The notes under the pieces were generated by a model that worked only from the letters and a program-made list of their open reading frames with translations, was not told the DNA's origin and did not search any database. DNA of 64,000 bases from Bacteroides finegoldii DSM 17565 (GTDB taxonomy: Bacteria > Bacteroidota > Bacteroidia > Bacteroidales > Bacteroidaceae), in contig NZ_GG688317.1 in the NCBI RefSeq assembly GCF_000156195.1, positions 124,001-188,000 on the forward strand, in the 5' to 3' direction. Shown here one piece after another: positions 9,017-17,685 of the stretch. Position numbers and translations under genes: made by a program. How positions within the stretch are numbered: the first letter of the stretch is position 1; every line of letters begins with the position of its first letter.

Positions 9017-10579
9017 ATGGTTATAAGAAAGATTAGTTATTATAGAGTAATTGTATCTCTTTGTCTGTTTATGTTCCTTTTATCTCCTGTTTTCGGAGAC
9101 GAGAATTCAGCCGTTTCATTTGATAAGGAACTACCGGAGAATAACATAGTTACGATTCAGCCTGATTCTTTGCGTATTCTTCATAACCCGCTTACAGGAT
9201 GGGTGCTCTATGCAAGTATGGGAGTGGATGCTGCAGATTTTTGGGCACAGTATGACCATATGTATATTCCTGAACTGGGACACAATGTTAGTGTGACAGA
9301 TTATGCTCATACGCTTTATATTCGCGCTAGTTGGACAGATTTTAATCCACAGGAAGATGTATATGGTTGGAAAATTGATTCTAATTTGAGAGCATATATT
9401 GAAGGAGCTTATCAGCGGAATATGCGCTTGGCATTTCGTGTTGTAGTTGACAGTCGTGATAAAAGAACGGAATTTACTCCTCAATTTGTAAAAGATGCCG
9501 GTGCAAAAGGATTTATGAATAAAGGTAAATGGTCACCTTATTCTGACGATCCTATTTTTCAGAAGTACTATACTAAATTTGTGAAGACTCTGGCTAAAGA
9601 TTTCAACGATCCTTCGAAAGTTGAATTTATAGATGGATTCGGACTTGGGAAATGGGGAGAATATCATACAATGATTTATTCAACAGGTGATGATACTCCA
9701 AAGAAAGCTGTTTTCGATTGGGTGACAGATATATATTCTCAAGCTTTTGATAAAGTTCCGGTAGTAATTAACTACCATAGATGGATTGGTGCGGGAAAAG
9801 ATTGGGTAGATGATGAACATTTTGCTGCTGACAGTGAAGAAATGCTGGAAGAAGCAATCAAGAAGGGATATTCATTACGTCATGATGCATTTGGTATGAC
9901 AACCTATTATGGCAGTTGGGAACGTAGGTTCGCAAAAAAATATCGTAATATCTGCCCCATTATTATGGAAGGTGGCTGGATTGTCAAATCACATAGTTAT
10001 TGGCAGGATCCTAGAGGATATCGCAAGGATTCACACGAGGACGTAAGACGCGGTGAGTTTGATGACAGCAAAGAGGCACATGTTAATATGATGGATTTCC
10101 GTTTTGGCGATACAGAGTCCTGGTTTAAAGATGCTTTTAGTTTAGTACGCCGATTCCTTCGGGAAGGCGGGTATAGGCTCTATCCCAGTGAGATCTCTTT
10201 ACCGCTAGAAGTCTCTAAAAAAACAACTCCGACTATTAAACATTGCTGGAACAATTTGGGATGGGGGTACTGTCCTACTAATATTCCGCAATGGAATCAA
10301 AAATATAAAGTAGCTTTCGCTTTGCTCGATTCTGAAACGAATGAGGTGCGATATACATTTGTGGATACGAATACTGATTTATCGAAGTGGATAAAAGGAA
10401 GTCCCGCTGAATATGTATTTGAGCCGGATATGTCCAAAGTTGAAACGAGTACTTATGTTTGGGCTGTGGGTTTGGTTGACCGGAGTAATAAAGATCTCAT
10501 AGGGCTGGATATTGCCGCCAAAGGGGATATATTGGATTCGGGCTGGTTAAAATTGTCGAAAGTAAGCATAAAAAAATAA
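9017..10579 (+). CDS. Secreted DUF4832-type barrel protein, putative glycoside hydrolase (PUL A, first copy)
   Basis: Putative secreted carbohydrate-active enzyme, 520 residues, with a type I signal peptide (about residues 1-27). I recognise it as a DUF4832-type protein of Bacteroides PULs; no reaction can be assigned with confidence. It has the layout of a TIM-barrel glycoside hydrolase: an early strand NPLTGWVLYA, then YIRASWTDFNP, RVVVDSRDK, FGLGKWGEYH, INYHRW, LRHDAFGM and MEGGW, followed by a C-terminal beta domain (WNNLGWGYCPTNIPQW). Two glutamates, E215 (in KWGE) and E318 (in MEGGW), are invariant in all four copies in this window and sit where clan-A hydrolases carry acid/base and nucleophile; that assignment is inference. 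The next copy follows after 11 bases. Confidence 0.8.
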   Translation: MVIRKISYYRVIVSLCLFMFLLSPVFGDENSAVSFDKELPENNIVTIQPDSLRILHNPLTGWVLYASMGVDAADFWAQYDHMYIPELGHNVSVTDYAHTLYIRASWTDFNPQEDVYGWKIDSNLRAYIEGAYQRNMRLAFRVVVDSRDKRTEFTPQFVKDAGAKGFMNKGKWSPYSDDPIFQKYYTKFVKTLAKDFNDPSKVEFIDGFGLGKWGEYHTMIYSTGDDTPKKAVFDWVTDIYSQAFDKVPVVINYHRWIGAGKDWVDDEHFAADSEEMLEEAIKKGYSLRHDAFGMTTYYGSWERRFAKKYRNICPIIMEGGWIVKSHSYWQDPRGYRKDSHEDVRRGEFDDSKEAHVNMMDFRFGDTESWFKDAFSLVRRFLREGGYRLYPSEISLPLEVSKKTTPTIKHCWNNLGWGYCPTNIPQWNQKYKVAFALLDSETNEVRYTFVDTNTDLSKWIKGSPAEYVFEPDMSKVETSTYVWAVGLVDRSNKDLIGLDIAAKGDILDSGWLKLSKVSIKK

Positions 10580-10590
10580 GAGCTATAGGT

Positions 10591-12240
10591 ATGAAGATTA
10601 ATTTTCAAAATATGTGCAGTTTGAGAAAAATAAGTTGTGGGCTTATTTTTTCTATGGCTATATCATTAGTCGCTTGCGGCAGTGATAATGATGAAGAAAG
10701 AGGTGATAATGGTGATGATGGTTTGGTAGAAGATACTTCTATTCCAGGAAACAGCATTGTCATGATAAAGCAGAATCGAAATATCATTTTGCATAATCCT
10801 CTTTCCGGATGGGTATTATATGCGGGTATTGGTGATGGTTTATCTTCCACATTCTGGCAGGATTATGATAATTTCCCGTCATCGGAAGGCACTGTAAAGG
10901 TCTCTGATTATGCAAATACTTTATACCTTCGTGGTGCCTGGGCTGATTTTAATCCTGAAGAAGGAAAATATGCATGGAACTCCGATTGTGATACCCCTTC
11001 GGCTAAGCGACTGAAGATGTTGATAGAGGGAGCTAAGCAAAGAAATATGAAATTGGCCTTTACTTTTGTGGTAGATAGCCGTGATAAGCACTATAATTTT
11101 ACTCCGAATTTTGTAAAAGAGGCTGGCGCGAAAGGATATGAAACACAAACAGGTTCAGTAAAAGTATGGTCTCCCTATCCGGATGATCCTATTTTCCAGA
11201 AATATTATGAGAAATTTATCAGGGCTTTGGCTAAGGATTTTAATGATCCCGACAAAGTACAGTTTGTAAGTGGTTCAGGATTTGGAAAATGGGGAGAGTA
11301 TCATAGTGTATGGTACTATCAGGTGCGTGAGTTGGGAAAACCGGAGCTGCCGACTCGTGAGGCTGTTTTCGATTGGGTGACAGATTTATATTCTCAAGTA
11401 TTTGATAAAGTTCCTGTGTTTATAAATTATCATCGTTGGATAGGTACAAGTAAAGAATGGGACGGCAATAACTATGATAAAGATAGTGAAAGATTAATAG
11501 GAAAAGCAGTAACTAAAGGATATTCATTACGTCACGATGCGTTTGGTATGAAAACTTACTATTCTACTTGGGAACGCAATTTTATAGCCAAGTGGAAGTA
11601 TCTCGTTCCTGTAGTAATGGAAGGCGGCTGGGTGAAAAATTCTCACGGAAACTCGATTCAGGGAGATGGATATGCCAATTATGCAGAAGTACGTCAAGGT
11701 GAGTTTGATGAGGCTAAAATTGCATGTGTTAATATGATGGATTTACGTTATAATTCGGACTTGTATAATGGAGAAACTTATTCATGGTTTAATGAAGCTT
11801 TTCATTTGGTTAAACAGTTTAGTACAGAAGGAAGCTACCGTTTATTTCCTGATAGGATTTCTTTACCTACAACCATTTCTAATGGTAAGCAGATTGAAAT
11901 AGCACATCGTTGGAATAATTCTGGTTGGGGATATTGTCCAACGAATATTCCCCAGTGGAAGAATAAATATAAAGTAGCTTTTGCTTTATTGGATGTTAAG
12001 GATGATAAACCAGAGTATGTATTTGTTGATGGAGAACCGGAAGCTTGTGATTGGGTGAAAGGTACGGCTAAATCCTATATGTTTACAACTCAGATTAAAG
12101 GTGTGAGGGCTGGTAAATACATGTGGGCTGTTGGTATTGTTGACACAACTAAACAGAATGAAATTGGAATTCGTCTTGCTGTGAAAAATAATGTAACATC
12201 TGCTGGCTGGTTGAAGTTATTTGAGGTTTCCGTACGATAA
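10591..12240 (+). CDS. DUF4832-type barrel lipoprotein, putative glycoside hydrolase (PUL A, second copy)
   Basis: Paralogue of the preceding gene, 549 residues, but made as a lipoprotein (lipobox LVAC at residue 29, then GSDNDEE, suggesting surface export). The same motif series is present: NPLSGWVLYA, YLRGAWADFNP, VVDSRDK, FGKWGEYH (E236), INYHRW, LRHDAFGM, MEGGW (E344), WNNSGWGYCPTNIPQW. Insertions relative to the first copy follow W128 and KWGE. A soluble copy and an anchored copy of the same family are thus made side by side, as in PULs where one enzyme works at the surface and one in the periplasm. The reaction is unknown; the barrel and catalytic pair are inferred. Confidence 0.8.
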   Translation: MKINFQNMCSLRKISCGLIFSMAISLVACGSDNDEERGDNGDDGLVEDTSIPGNSIVMIKQNRNIILHNPLSGWVLYAGIGDGLSSTFWQDYDNFPSSEGTVKVSDYANTLYLRGAWADFNPEEGKYAWNSDCDTPSAKRLKMLIEGAKQRNMKLAFTFVVDSRDKHYNFTPNFVKEAGAKGYETQTGSVKVWSPYPDDPIFQKYYEKFIRALAKDFNDPDKVQFVSGSGFGKWGEYHSVWYYQVRELGKPELPTREAVFDWVTDLYSQVFDKVPVFINYHRWIGTSKEWDGNNYDKDSERLIGKAVTKGYSLRHDAFGMKTYYSTWERNFIAKWKYLVPVVMEGGWVKNSHGNSIQGDGYANYAEVRQGEFDEAKIACVNMMDLRYNSDLYNGETYSWFNEAFHLVKQFSTEGSYRLFPDRISLPTTISNGKQIEIAHRWNNSGWGYCPTNIPQWKNKYKVAFALLDVKDDKPEYVFVDGEPEACDWVKGTAKSYMFTTQIKGVRAGKYMWAVGIVDTTKQNEIGIRLAVKNNVTSAGWLKLFEVSVR

Positions 12241-12290
12241 GTTTAAAATCAATTGAAAAATAAAAATGATAACTAACCGACGAAAACGTA

Positions 12291-14498
12291 ATGAAAAGAA
12301 AAGTATTAATTTTCGGTTTATGCCTGTTGGAAGTAACATGTGCCCTTTCGGCAAAAGATAAAAAAAGTATTCCTTTGTATAAGGATGCCAAAGTACCGAT
12401 TGAAAAACGGGTTGATGATTTGTTGTCACGCATGACTTTGGAAGAGAAAATTCTGCAACTGAATCAATATACCATGGGGCGGAATAACAATGTGAATAAT
12501 ATAGGAGAAGAGGTTAAAAAAGTTCCGGCGGAAATTGGTTCGTTGATTTATTACGATACCAATCCTACTTTGCGTAATAATGTGCAAAAGAAGGCTATGG
12601 AAGAATCTCGTTTGGGCATTCCTATTATTTTTGGTTACGATGCCATTCACGGATTTCGTACTGTGTATCCTATTTCTCTGGGACAGGCTTGCTCTTGGAA
12701 TCCTGAACTGGTAGAAAAAGCGTGTGCAGTTACTGCGCAAGAAGCCCGTATGTCGGGGGTGGACTGGACATTTTCACCGATGATTGACGTAGCGCGCGAT
12801 CCCCGCTGGGGACGTGTTGCCGAAGGATACGGTGAAGACCCGTATACGAATGGGGTATTTGCTGCTGCATCGGTGCGTGGTTATCAAGGAGATGATATGT
12901 CTGCCGAAGACCGCATAGCGGCTTGTTTGAAACATTATATCGGTTATGGCGCTTCCGAAGCCGGACGTGATTATGTTTATACCGAGATTTCTAGACAAAC
13001 TCTTTGGGATACTTATCTGCTCCCTTATGAAATGGGCGTGAAAGCGGGTGCAGCGACTCTGATGAGTTCTTTTAATGATATCAGTGGTATCCCTGGATCT
13101 GCCAATCACTATACGATGACGGAAATTCTGAAAGAACGTTGGGGACACGATGGCTTCATCGTTTCCGATTGGGGAGCAATCGAGCAACTGAAAAATCAGG
13201 GACTGGCAGCTAATAAAAAAGAGGCAGCAGTGTATGCCTTCAATGCAGGTCTTGAGATGGATATGATGTCTCATGCTTACGACCGCTATATGAAAGAGTT
13301 AGTTGAAGAAGGAAAAATAACGATGGCTCAAGTGGATGAATCAGTCCGCCGTGTTTTGCGAGTGAAATTCCGTTTAGGTTTGTTTGAACGTCCCTATACT
13401 CCGGTTACAAGTGAGAAAGAACGTTTTTTCCGTCCGCAAAGCATGGATATTGCCGCCCAGCTTGCGGCTGAATCCATGGTATTATTGAAAAATGAGAATC
13501 AGATATTACCACTGACAGATAAAAAGAAGATTGCCGTAGTAGGCCCCATGGCAAAAAATGGCTGGGACCTATTAGGTTCTTGGTGTGGACATGGGAAAGA
13601 TACGGATGTAGTAATGCTCTATAACGGACTGGCAACCGAGTTTGTGGGAAAAGCTGAACTGCGTTATGCGTTAGGTTGTAGAACACAAGGGGATAATCGA
13701 AAAGGTTTTGAAGAAGCATTAGAAGCAGCCCGTTGGTCTGATGTCGTTGTTCTTTGTCTGGGCGAAATGATGACTTGGAGTGGTGAGAATGCTTCTCGTT
13801 CCTCTATTGCATTGCCTCAAATTCAGGAAGAACTGGCAAAAGAGCTGAAGAAAGTCGGCAAACCCATCGTGTTGGTATTGGTGAACGGACGCCCGTTGGA
13901 ATTGAACCGGTTGGAACCGATTTCGGATGCTATATTGGAAATTTGGCAGCCGGGTGTGAATGGTGCGCTTCCAATGGCTGGAATATTGTCTGGACGTATC
14001 AACCCTTCCGGTAAACTGGCTATGACTTTCCCTTATTCAAATGGGCAGATTCCTATCTATTATAATCGTCGTAAAAGCGGACGTGGTCATCAAGGATTCT
14101 ATAAAGATATAACAAGTGATCCTTTGTATCCTTTCGGGCACGGTCTGAGCTATACTGAATTCAAATATGGCGTTGTTACTCTTTCCGCTTCTAAAGTAAA
14201 GCGCGGCGAGAAATTGTCGGCCGAGGTAACTGTTACTAATACGGGGAAACGTGATGGTTTGGAAACGGTACATTGGTTCATCTCCGATCCATATTGCTCA
14301 ATTACACGTCCTGTAAAAGAGTTGAAGTATTTTGAAAAACAATCTATTAAAGCCGGAGAAACGAAAATCTTTCGTTTCGACATAGATTTGGAACGTGATT
14401 TGGGCTTTGTAGACGGAAATGGAAAACGTTTTCTGGAAGCTGGAGAGTACTATATTCAGGTAAAAGACCAGAAAGTGAAGATAGAATTAACGGATTAA
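12291..14498 (+). CDS. Glycoside hydrolase family 3 enzyme, beta-glucosidase-like (PUL A)
   Basis: Exo-acting retaining beta-glycosidase of family GH3, probably periplasmic, releasing terminal sugars from imported oligosaccharides. The 735-residue protein has a signal peptide (about 1-21), the N-terminal barrel with FGYDAIHGFRTVYP and WTFSPMIDVARDPRWGR, the nucleophile D293 in VSDWGAIEQL, the alpha/beta sandwich domain (LGEMMTWSGENASRSSI) and a C-terminal fibronectin-III-like domain (from about 625). It is the same length as, and very similar to, the frameshifted copy at 35824; even 17 bases of leader (12270-12286) are identical to 35802-35818. GH3 covers several substrates (glucose, xylose and others), so the sugar is not fixed. 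Confidence 0.95.
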   Translation: MKRKVLIFGLCLLEVTCALSAKDKKSIPLYKDAKVPIEKRVDDLLSRMTLEEKILQLNQYTMGRNNNVNNIGEEVKKVPAEIGSLIYYDTNPTLRNNVQKKAMEESRLGIPIIFGYDAIHGFRTVYPISLGQACSWNPELVEKACAVTAQEARMSGVDWTFSPMIDVARDPRWGRVAEGYGEDPYTNGVFAAASVRGYQGDDMSAEDRIAACLKHYIGYGASEAGRDYVYTEISRQTLWDTYLLPYEMGVKAGAATLMSSFNDISGIPGSANHYTMTEILKERWGHDGFIVSDWGAIEQLKNQGLAANKKEAAVYAFNAGLEMDMMSHAYDRYMKELVEEGKITMAQVDESVRRVLRVKFRLGLFERPYTPVTSEKERFFRPQSMDIAAQLAAESMVLLKNENQILPLTDKKKIAVVGPMAKNGWDLLGSWCGHGKDTDVVMLYNGLATEFVGKAELRYALGCRTQGDNRKGFEEALEAARWSDVVVLCLGEMMTWSGENASRSSIALPQIQEELAKELKKVGKPIVLVLVNGRPLELNRLEPISDAILEIWQPGVNGALPMAGILSGRINPSGKLAMTFPYSNGQIPIYYNRRKSGRGHQGFYKDITSDPLYPFGHGLSYTEFKYGVVTLSASKVKRGEKLSAEVTVTNTGKRDGLETVHWFISDPYCSITRPVKELKYFEKQSIKAGETKIFRFDIDLERDLGFVDGNGKRFLEAGEYYIQVKDQKVKIELTD

Positions 14499-14585
14499 TT
14501 TGAATCTTTTACAGGCTCGGTTGTCAACCGGTTAAGAAAAATACGGTTGATTTGAATTGCCTAGTGATCAATAAATGAATATATA

Positions 14586-15698
14586 ATGAAGAAAATACTT
14601 TTACTAGGAGTGTTTCTGTTATGTGTAACTTTTATACAAGCAACAGAAGTTCCTTTTCAAAAAGCAGAAATTAAGTCTATCATGCGAAAGGTGGCGGATT
14701 GGCAGATTGCCAATCCACACCCCGCTCCTGAACATGACGACTTGAACTGGCCGCAAGGCGCTCTTTATGTCGGCATGGTGGATTGGGCGGAATTAGCTGA
14801 AAAAGAAGACAATGATGATACATATTATAAGTGGCTGACTCGTATCGGGCAGCGGAATTGTTGGCAGCCGGACAAACGGTTTTATCATGCTGATGACATC
14901 GCTGTTTCACAGTCCTTTTTGGATTTATACCGCAAGTACAAAGATGAAGCAATGATTATCCCTACGCTCGCCCGTACGGAATGGATTGTCAATCATCCCT
15001 CTGAAGGCAGTTTCAAGCTGGTGGAGGGAGACTTAAAGACCTTGGAACGTTGGACTTGGTGTGACGCTCTCTTTATGGCTCCTCCTGTATATGCCAAATT
15101 GTATATGCTGACCGGAGAGAAAAAGTATATCAAATTTATGAATCGTGAGTATAAAGCGACTTATGATTACTTGTTCGATAAAGAAGAAAATTTGTTCTAC
15201 CGTGACTGGCGTTATTTTGATAAGCGCGAAGCCAATGGCAAGAAAGTCTTTTGGGGACGTGGCAACGGTTGGGTGCTTGGTGGTCTGGTTGAAATATTAA
15301 AGGAACTGCCCAAGAAAGATAAGAACCGCAAATTCTATACGGAATTGTTTGTAAAACTGGCTACCCGTGTTGCCGGATTGCAGCATCCGGACGGTTTCTG
15401 GCATGCCAGTCTCTTGGATCCTGCCTCTTATCCATCACCGGAAACAAGTTGTACTACTTTCATTGTCTATTCCATTGCTTATGGAATAAACGAAGGTTTA
15501 TTGAATAAGGGAACCTATCTTCCAGTGTTGGTAAAAGGCTGGAAGGCATTAGTCTCGGCTGTGGAACCGAATGGGAAATTGGGTTATGTGCAGCAAATCG
15601 GTGCTGACCCGAAGAAAGTGACTCGTGACATGACGGAGGTTTATGGAGTTGGTGCTTTTTTGATGGCGGGCAATGAAATTTACAAAATGGTGAGATAA
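14586..15698 (+). CDS. Family GH105 unsaturated glucuronyl/galacturonyl hydrolase (YteR-like)
   Basis: Removes the 4,5-unsaturated uronic acid left at the non-reducing end by polysaccharide lyases, by vinyl-ether hydration. The 370-residue protein has a signal peptide (about 1-20) and then an alpha/alpha-barrel with the GH105 landmarks: HADDIAVSQ, WTWCDALFMAPP with the likely catalytic D160, and FWGRGNGWVLGG. It closes PUL A, 87 bases after the GH3 gene; that gap contains only a small CGGTTG/CAACCG hairpin. Its presence implies that the target glycan carries uronic acid and is cut by a lyase, but no lyase gene lies in this window. An alternative is a role on non-lyase substrates, as reported for some family members. 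Confidence 0.92.
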   Translation: MKKILLLGVFLLCVTFIQATEVPFQKAEIKSIMRKVADWQIANPHPAPEHDDLNWPQGALYVGMVDWAELAEKEDNDDTYYKWLTRIGQRNCWQPDKRFYHADDIAVSQSFLDLYRKYKDEAMIIPTLARTEWIVNHPSEGSFKLVEGDLKTLERWTWCDALFMAPPVYAKLYMLTGEKKYIKFMNREYKATYDYLFDKEENLFYRDWRYFDKREANGKKVFWGRGNGWVLGGLVEILKELPKKDKNRKFYTELFVKLATRVAGLQHPDGFWHASLLDPASYPSPETSCTTFIVYSIAYGINEGLLNKGTYLPVLVKGWKALVSAVEPNGKLGYVQQIGADPKKVTRDMTEVYGVGAFLMAGNEIYKMVR

Positions 15699-15783
15699 TC
15701 TGTTCCCTTATATATATATAGAGAGAGGGAGCCCAAAAATAGAATATCTGCTTTATACAGTTCCGATTGTAACTGTTGAGTAT

Positions 15784-15830
15784 AGAAGGGCTATATCAAG
15801 CTTCGTTTCAAAGCAATGATATGGCTTCTT
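15784..15830 (+). terminator. Hairpin at the end of PUL A
   Basis: Arms around 15784-15798 (ending GGCTATATCA) and 15817-15830 (TGATATGGCTTCTT) form an imperfect stem with G-T pairs between GH105 and the next sigma gene, so it probably terminates PUL A. It is visibly related in sequence to the hairpin at 60194-60241, including the flanking ATTGAT. The rest of the 228-base gap (15699-15926) is AT-rich and must hold the promoter of the PUL B sigma gene; I see no clear consensus. Confidence 0.5.
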
Positions 15831-15926
15831 CTATTATTGATAAAGAACGTTAATATTATATAGCTCTACCTATATGATATACAAGAATTCTGCGCCTATA
15901 AATATATAAAATAGTAATCTAATTAA

Positions 15927-16469
15927 ATGGAAGACTTGGAAAGAGAACTTTTGTTGATTTCCAAAGGGGATGAGCTAGCTTTTAATAGTTTCATGAACCG
16001 ATATTCAAAGAAGTTATACTACCACGCCTTTGGTATCCTTAGTAATAAGGAAATGGCTGAAGAAGTGGTAGGCGATGTTTTCTTTGAAGTGTGGAAACTA
16101 CGTAAGACGCTTTTAGAAATAGCCAGTATATTGAGTTGGCTGAATACGATTGTATATCGTAAGTCAATCTCTTATTTGCGCAAGGAGGCAAAGGGTAATC
16201 AAGAGATATCTTTTGAGGAGCTTCAAGATTTCTCTTTTCCTGATATGCAAACTCCAATGGATGATATGCTTTCGCGCGAAGAACTCCAATGCTTGAATGA
16301 AGCGATCAATAGTTTGCCGCCCAAGTGCAAGCATGTATTCTTTTTGGCTAAACTGGAACAAATGCCTTATGCGGAAATTGCGCGTATGTTGCAAATCTCG
16401 CTACCTACGGTGAATTATCATATAGGATATGCTATGAATGCTTTGAGAAAGAGACTTGTGGACGGGTGA
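15927..16469 (+). CDS. ECF (FecI-type) RNA polymerase sigma factor of PUL B
   Basis: Complete 180-residue ECF sigma factor. Region 2 spans about residues 10-80 (ELAFNSFMNRYSKKLYYHAF, EEVVGDVFFEVWK, then YRKSISYLRKE) and region 4 about 120-178 (LPPKCKHVFFLAKLEQMPYA, EIARMLQISLPTVNYHI). The start ATG at 15927 gives the normal family N-terminus MEDLERELL. It is clearly paralogous to the truncated sigma factor at the window start, with long identical stretches in both DNA-contacting regions, so promoter specificity may overlap. It is followed after about 150 bases by fecR and presumably controls genes 16616-40516. Confidence 0.96.
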   Translation: MEDLERELLLISKGDELAFNSFMNRYSKKLYYHAFGILSNKEMAEEVVGDVFFEVWKLRKTLLEIASILSWLNTIVYRKSISYLRKEAKGNQEISFEELQDFSFPDMQTPMDDMLSREELQCLNEAINSLPPKCKHVFFLAKLEQMPYAEIARMLQISLPTVNYHIGYAMNALRKRLVDG

Positions 16470-16509
16470 TTTAGAAAAAGAAAGCACTAAAAGAAAAAAA
16501 TAGAATTTC

Positions 16510-16551
16510 AACCTATAGATAAATCTAACATTTGCGTCTTTATAAATAGAA
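16510..16551 (+). promoter_or_regulatory. Candidate ECF-sigma promoter upstream of fecR (PUL B)
   Basis: The block 16532-16551 (TTGCGTCTTTATAAATAGAA) matches 596-615 at 17 of 20 positions, and an AAC at 16510-16512 lies 21 bases before GCGTC, the same spacing as in PUL A. The shared element suggests that each fecR is transcribed separately from its sigma gene and that both loci answer to the same or related sigma factors. Inferred from sequence only. Confidence 0.45.
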
Positions 16552-16615
16552 GGGAACTTCTCATGAGAAGATTATAAAAAGGAAAGAGATATTGAAAGGA
16601 TAAAAAGATTTGAAG

Positions 16616-17542
16616 ATGGATAAAGATATTAATGATTATACATATGGGGATTTACAGGGTGACATCAAGTTGAAGTCATTTATAGAACACAGTACCCCGG
16701 CCGAGATAGATATCTCCGGTATTAAGAAAAAAGCTTTTTTGAAAATGCATCAACATGAACGTAAATCTAGGCAGCGACGCGTTTTGATGTATATTGGCTC
16801 AGTAGCTGCTACGCTGCTTTTTTTAATAGGTATAAAATATATAATTACAGAGGATGCGATGGGCGGTTTGTCCCGCATGGAAGTTACAGAATTGATGGCT
16901 GATTCATATGACGAAGAGGTGGAAGTGCCTGTTGGAGAAAAGATGACACTGATGTTGGTCGATGGTACAAAAATCGTAGCCAACTCGCGGACAATTGTAC
17001 GCTACCCCAAACGTTTTGATGGCGATTGCCGTGAAGTATATGTGAAAGGTGAGGCTTACTTCGATGTGGCACATGATGCAGAGCATCCGTTTTTGGTTCA
17101 TTCGGATAATTTCAGAGTGAAAGTACTTGGAACAAGATTTAATGTGAACAACTACGATACTTCGGATTCGCAAGTAGTATTAGTTCAAGGCTCGGTAGAA
17201 CTAAAAACGACAAACAATGATCGGGTTCGTATGAAACCGAATGAAATGGTGAATTTGCAGGAGGGTGGTTTCGCTGAAAAGCGGTTAGTAAATACCGACG
17301 AATATACTTGTTGGATGCAGGGTATGATTAGCCTGACCGGTGAAAGTGTAGAGTCTGTCACCCAACGACTCAGTCATTATTATGGAGTGACGATTCTGCC
17401 TGATGATAAGATATCGGTTAATAAACTTTATGGCAAGCTGATACTTGGTAATCGTGTGAAAGAAGTTTTGCAAACCATTGAAACCATGACGCAAACCCGT
17501 ATGAAAGTTCATGGTGATACGATCTACTTAGTGAAGAAGTAA
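16616..17542 (+). CDS. FecR-family anti-sigma factor, PUL B
   Basis: Inner-membrane anti-sigma factor controlling the sigma factor at 15927. I take the ATG at 16616 (MDKDINDYTYG); an in-frame TTG six bases upstream is less likely. The 308-residue protein has a cytoplasmic anti-sigma segment (1-55), a membrane helix at about 57-77, the FecR domain at about 101-197 (GEAYFDVAHDAEHPF, VLGTRFNVNNY, VVLVQGSVEL) and a DUF4974-like C-terminus (YYGVTI, YGKLIL). The C-terminal part is expected to touch the STN domain of the SusC at 19307 through the periplasm. Unlike PUL A, every member of the signalling chain is intact here. Confidence 0.94.
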   Translation: MDKDINDYTYGDLQGDIKLKSFIEHSTPAEIDISGIKKKAFLKMHQHERKSRQRRVLMYIGSVAATLLFLIGIKYIITEDAMGGLSRMEVTELMADSYDEEVEVPVGEKMTLMLVDGTKIVANSRTIVRYPKRFDGDCREVYVKGEAYFDVAHDAEHPFLVHSDNFRVKVLGTRFNVNNYDTSDSQVVLVQGSVELKTTNNDRVRMKPNEMVNLQEGGFAEKRLVNTDEYTCWMQGMISLTGESVESVTQRLSHYYGVTILPDDKISVNKLYGKLILGNRVKEVLQTIETMTQTRMKVHGDTIYLVKK

Positions 17543-17685
17543 CTGCTTTTGTAGTTAGTTGCTACTGAATGAAATAATTACATAAGAACTTATTATCAAA
17601 ATTTATAATGCCTTTATAGCAAGGAGAGGAGGTTTATACGCTTTTTCGTAAGGAGAAGCTATGCTTTTTAATACCATTGAAGAAT

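Noticed and set aside
15699..15926. tRNA or small RNA at the gap between the two loci
   Set aside because: Only a terminator-like hairpin is found; no cloverleaf or promoter pair supports an RNA gene.
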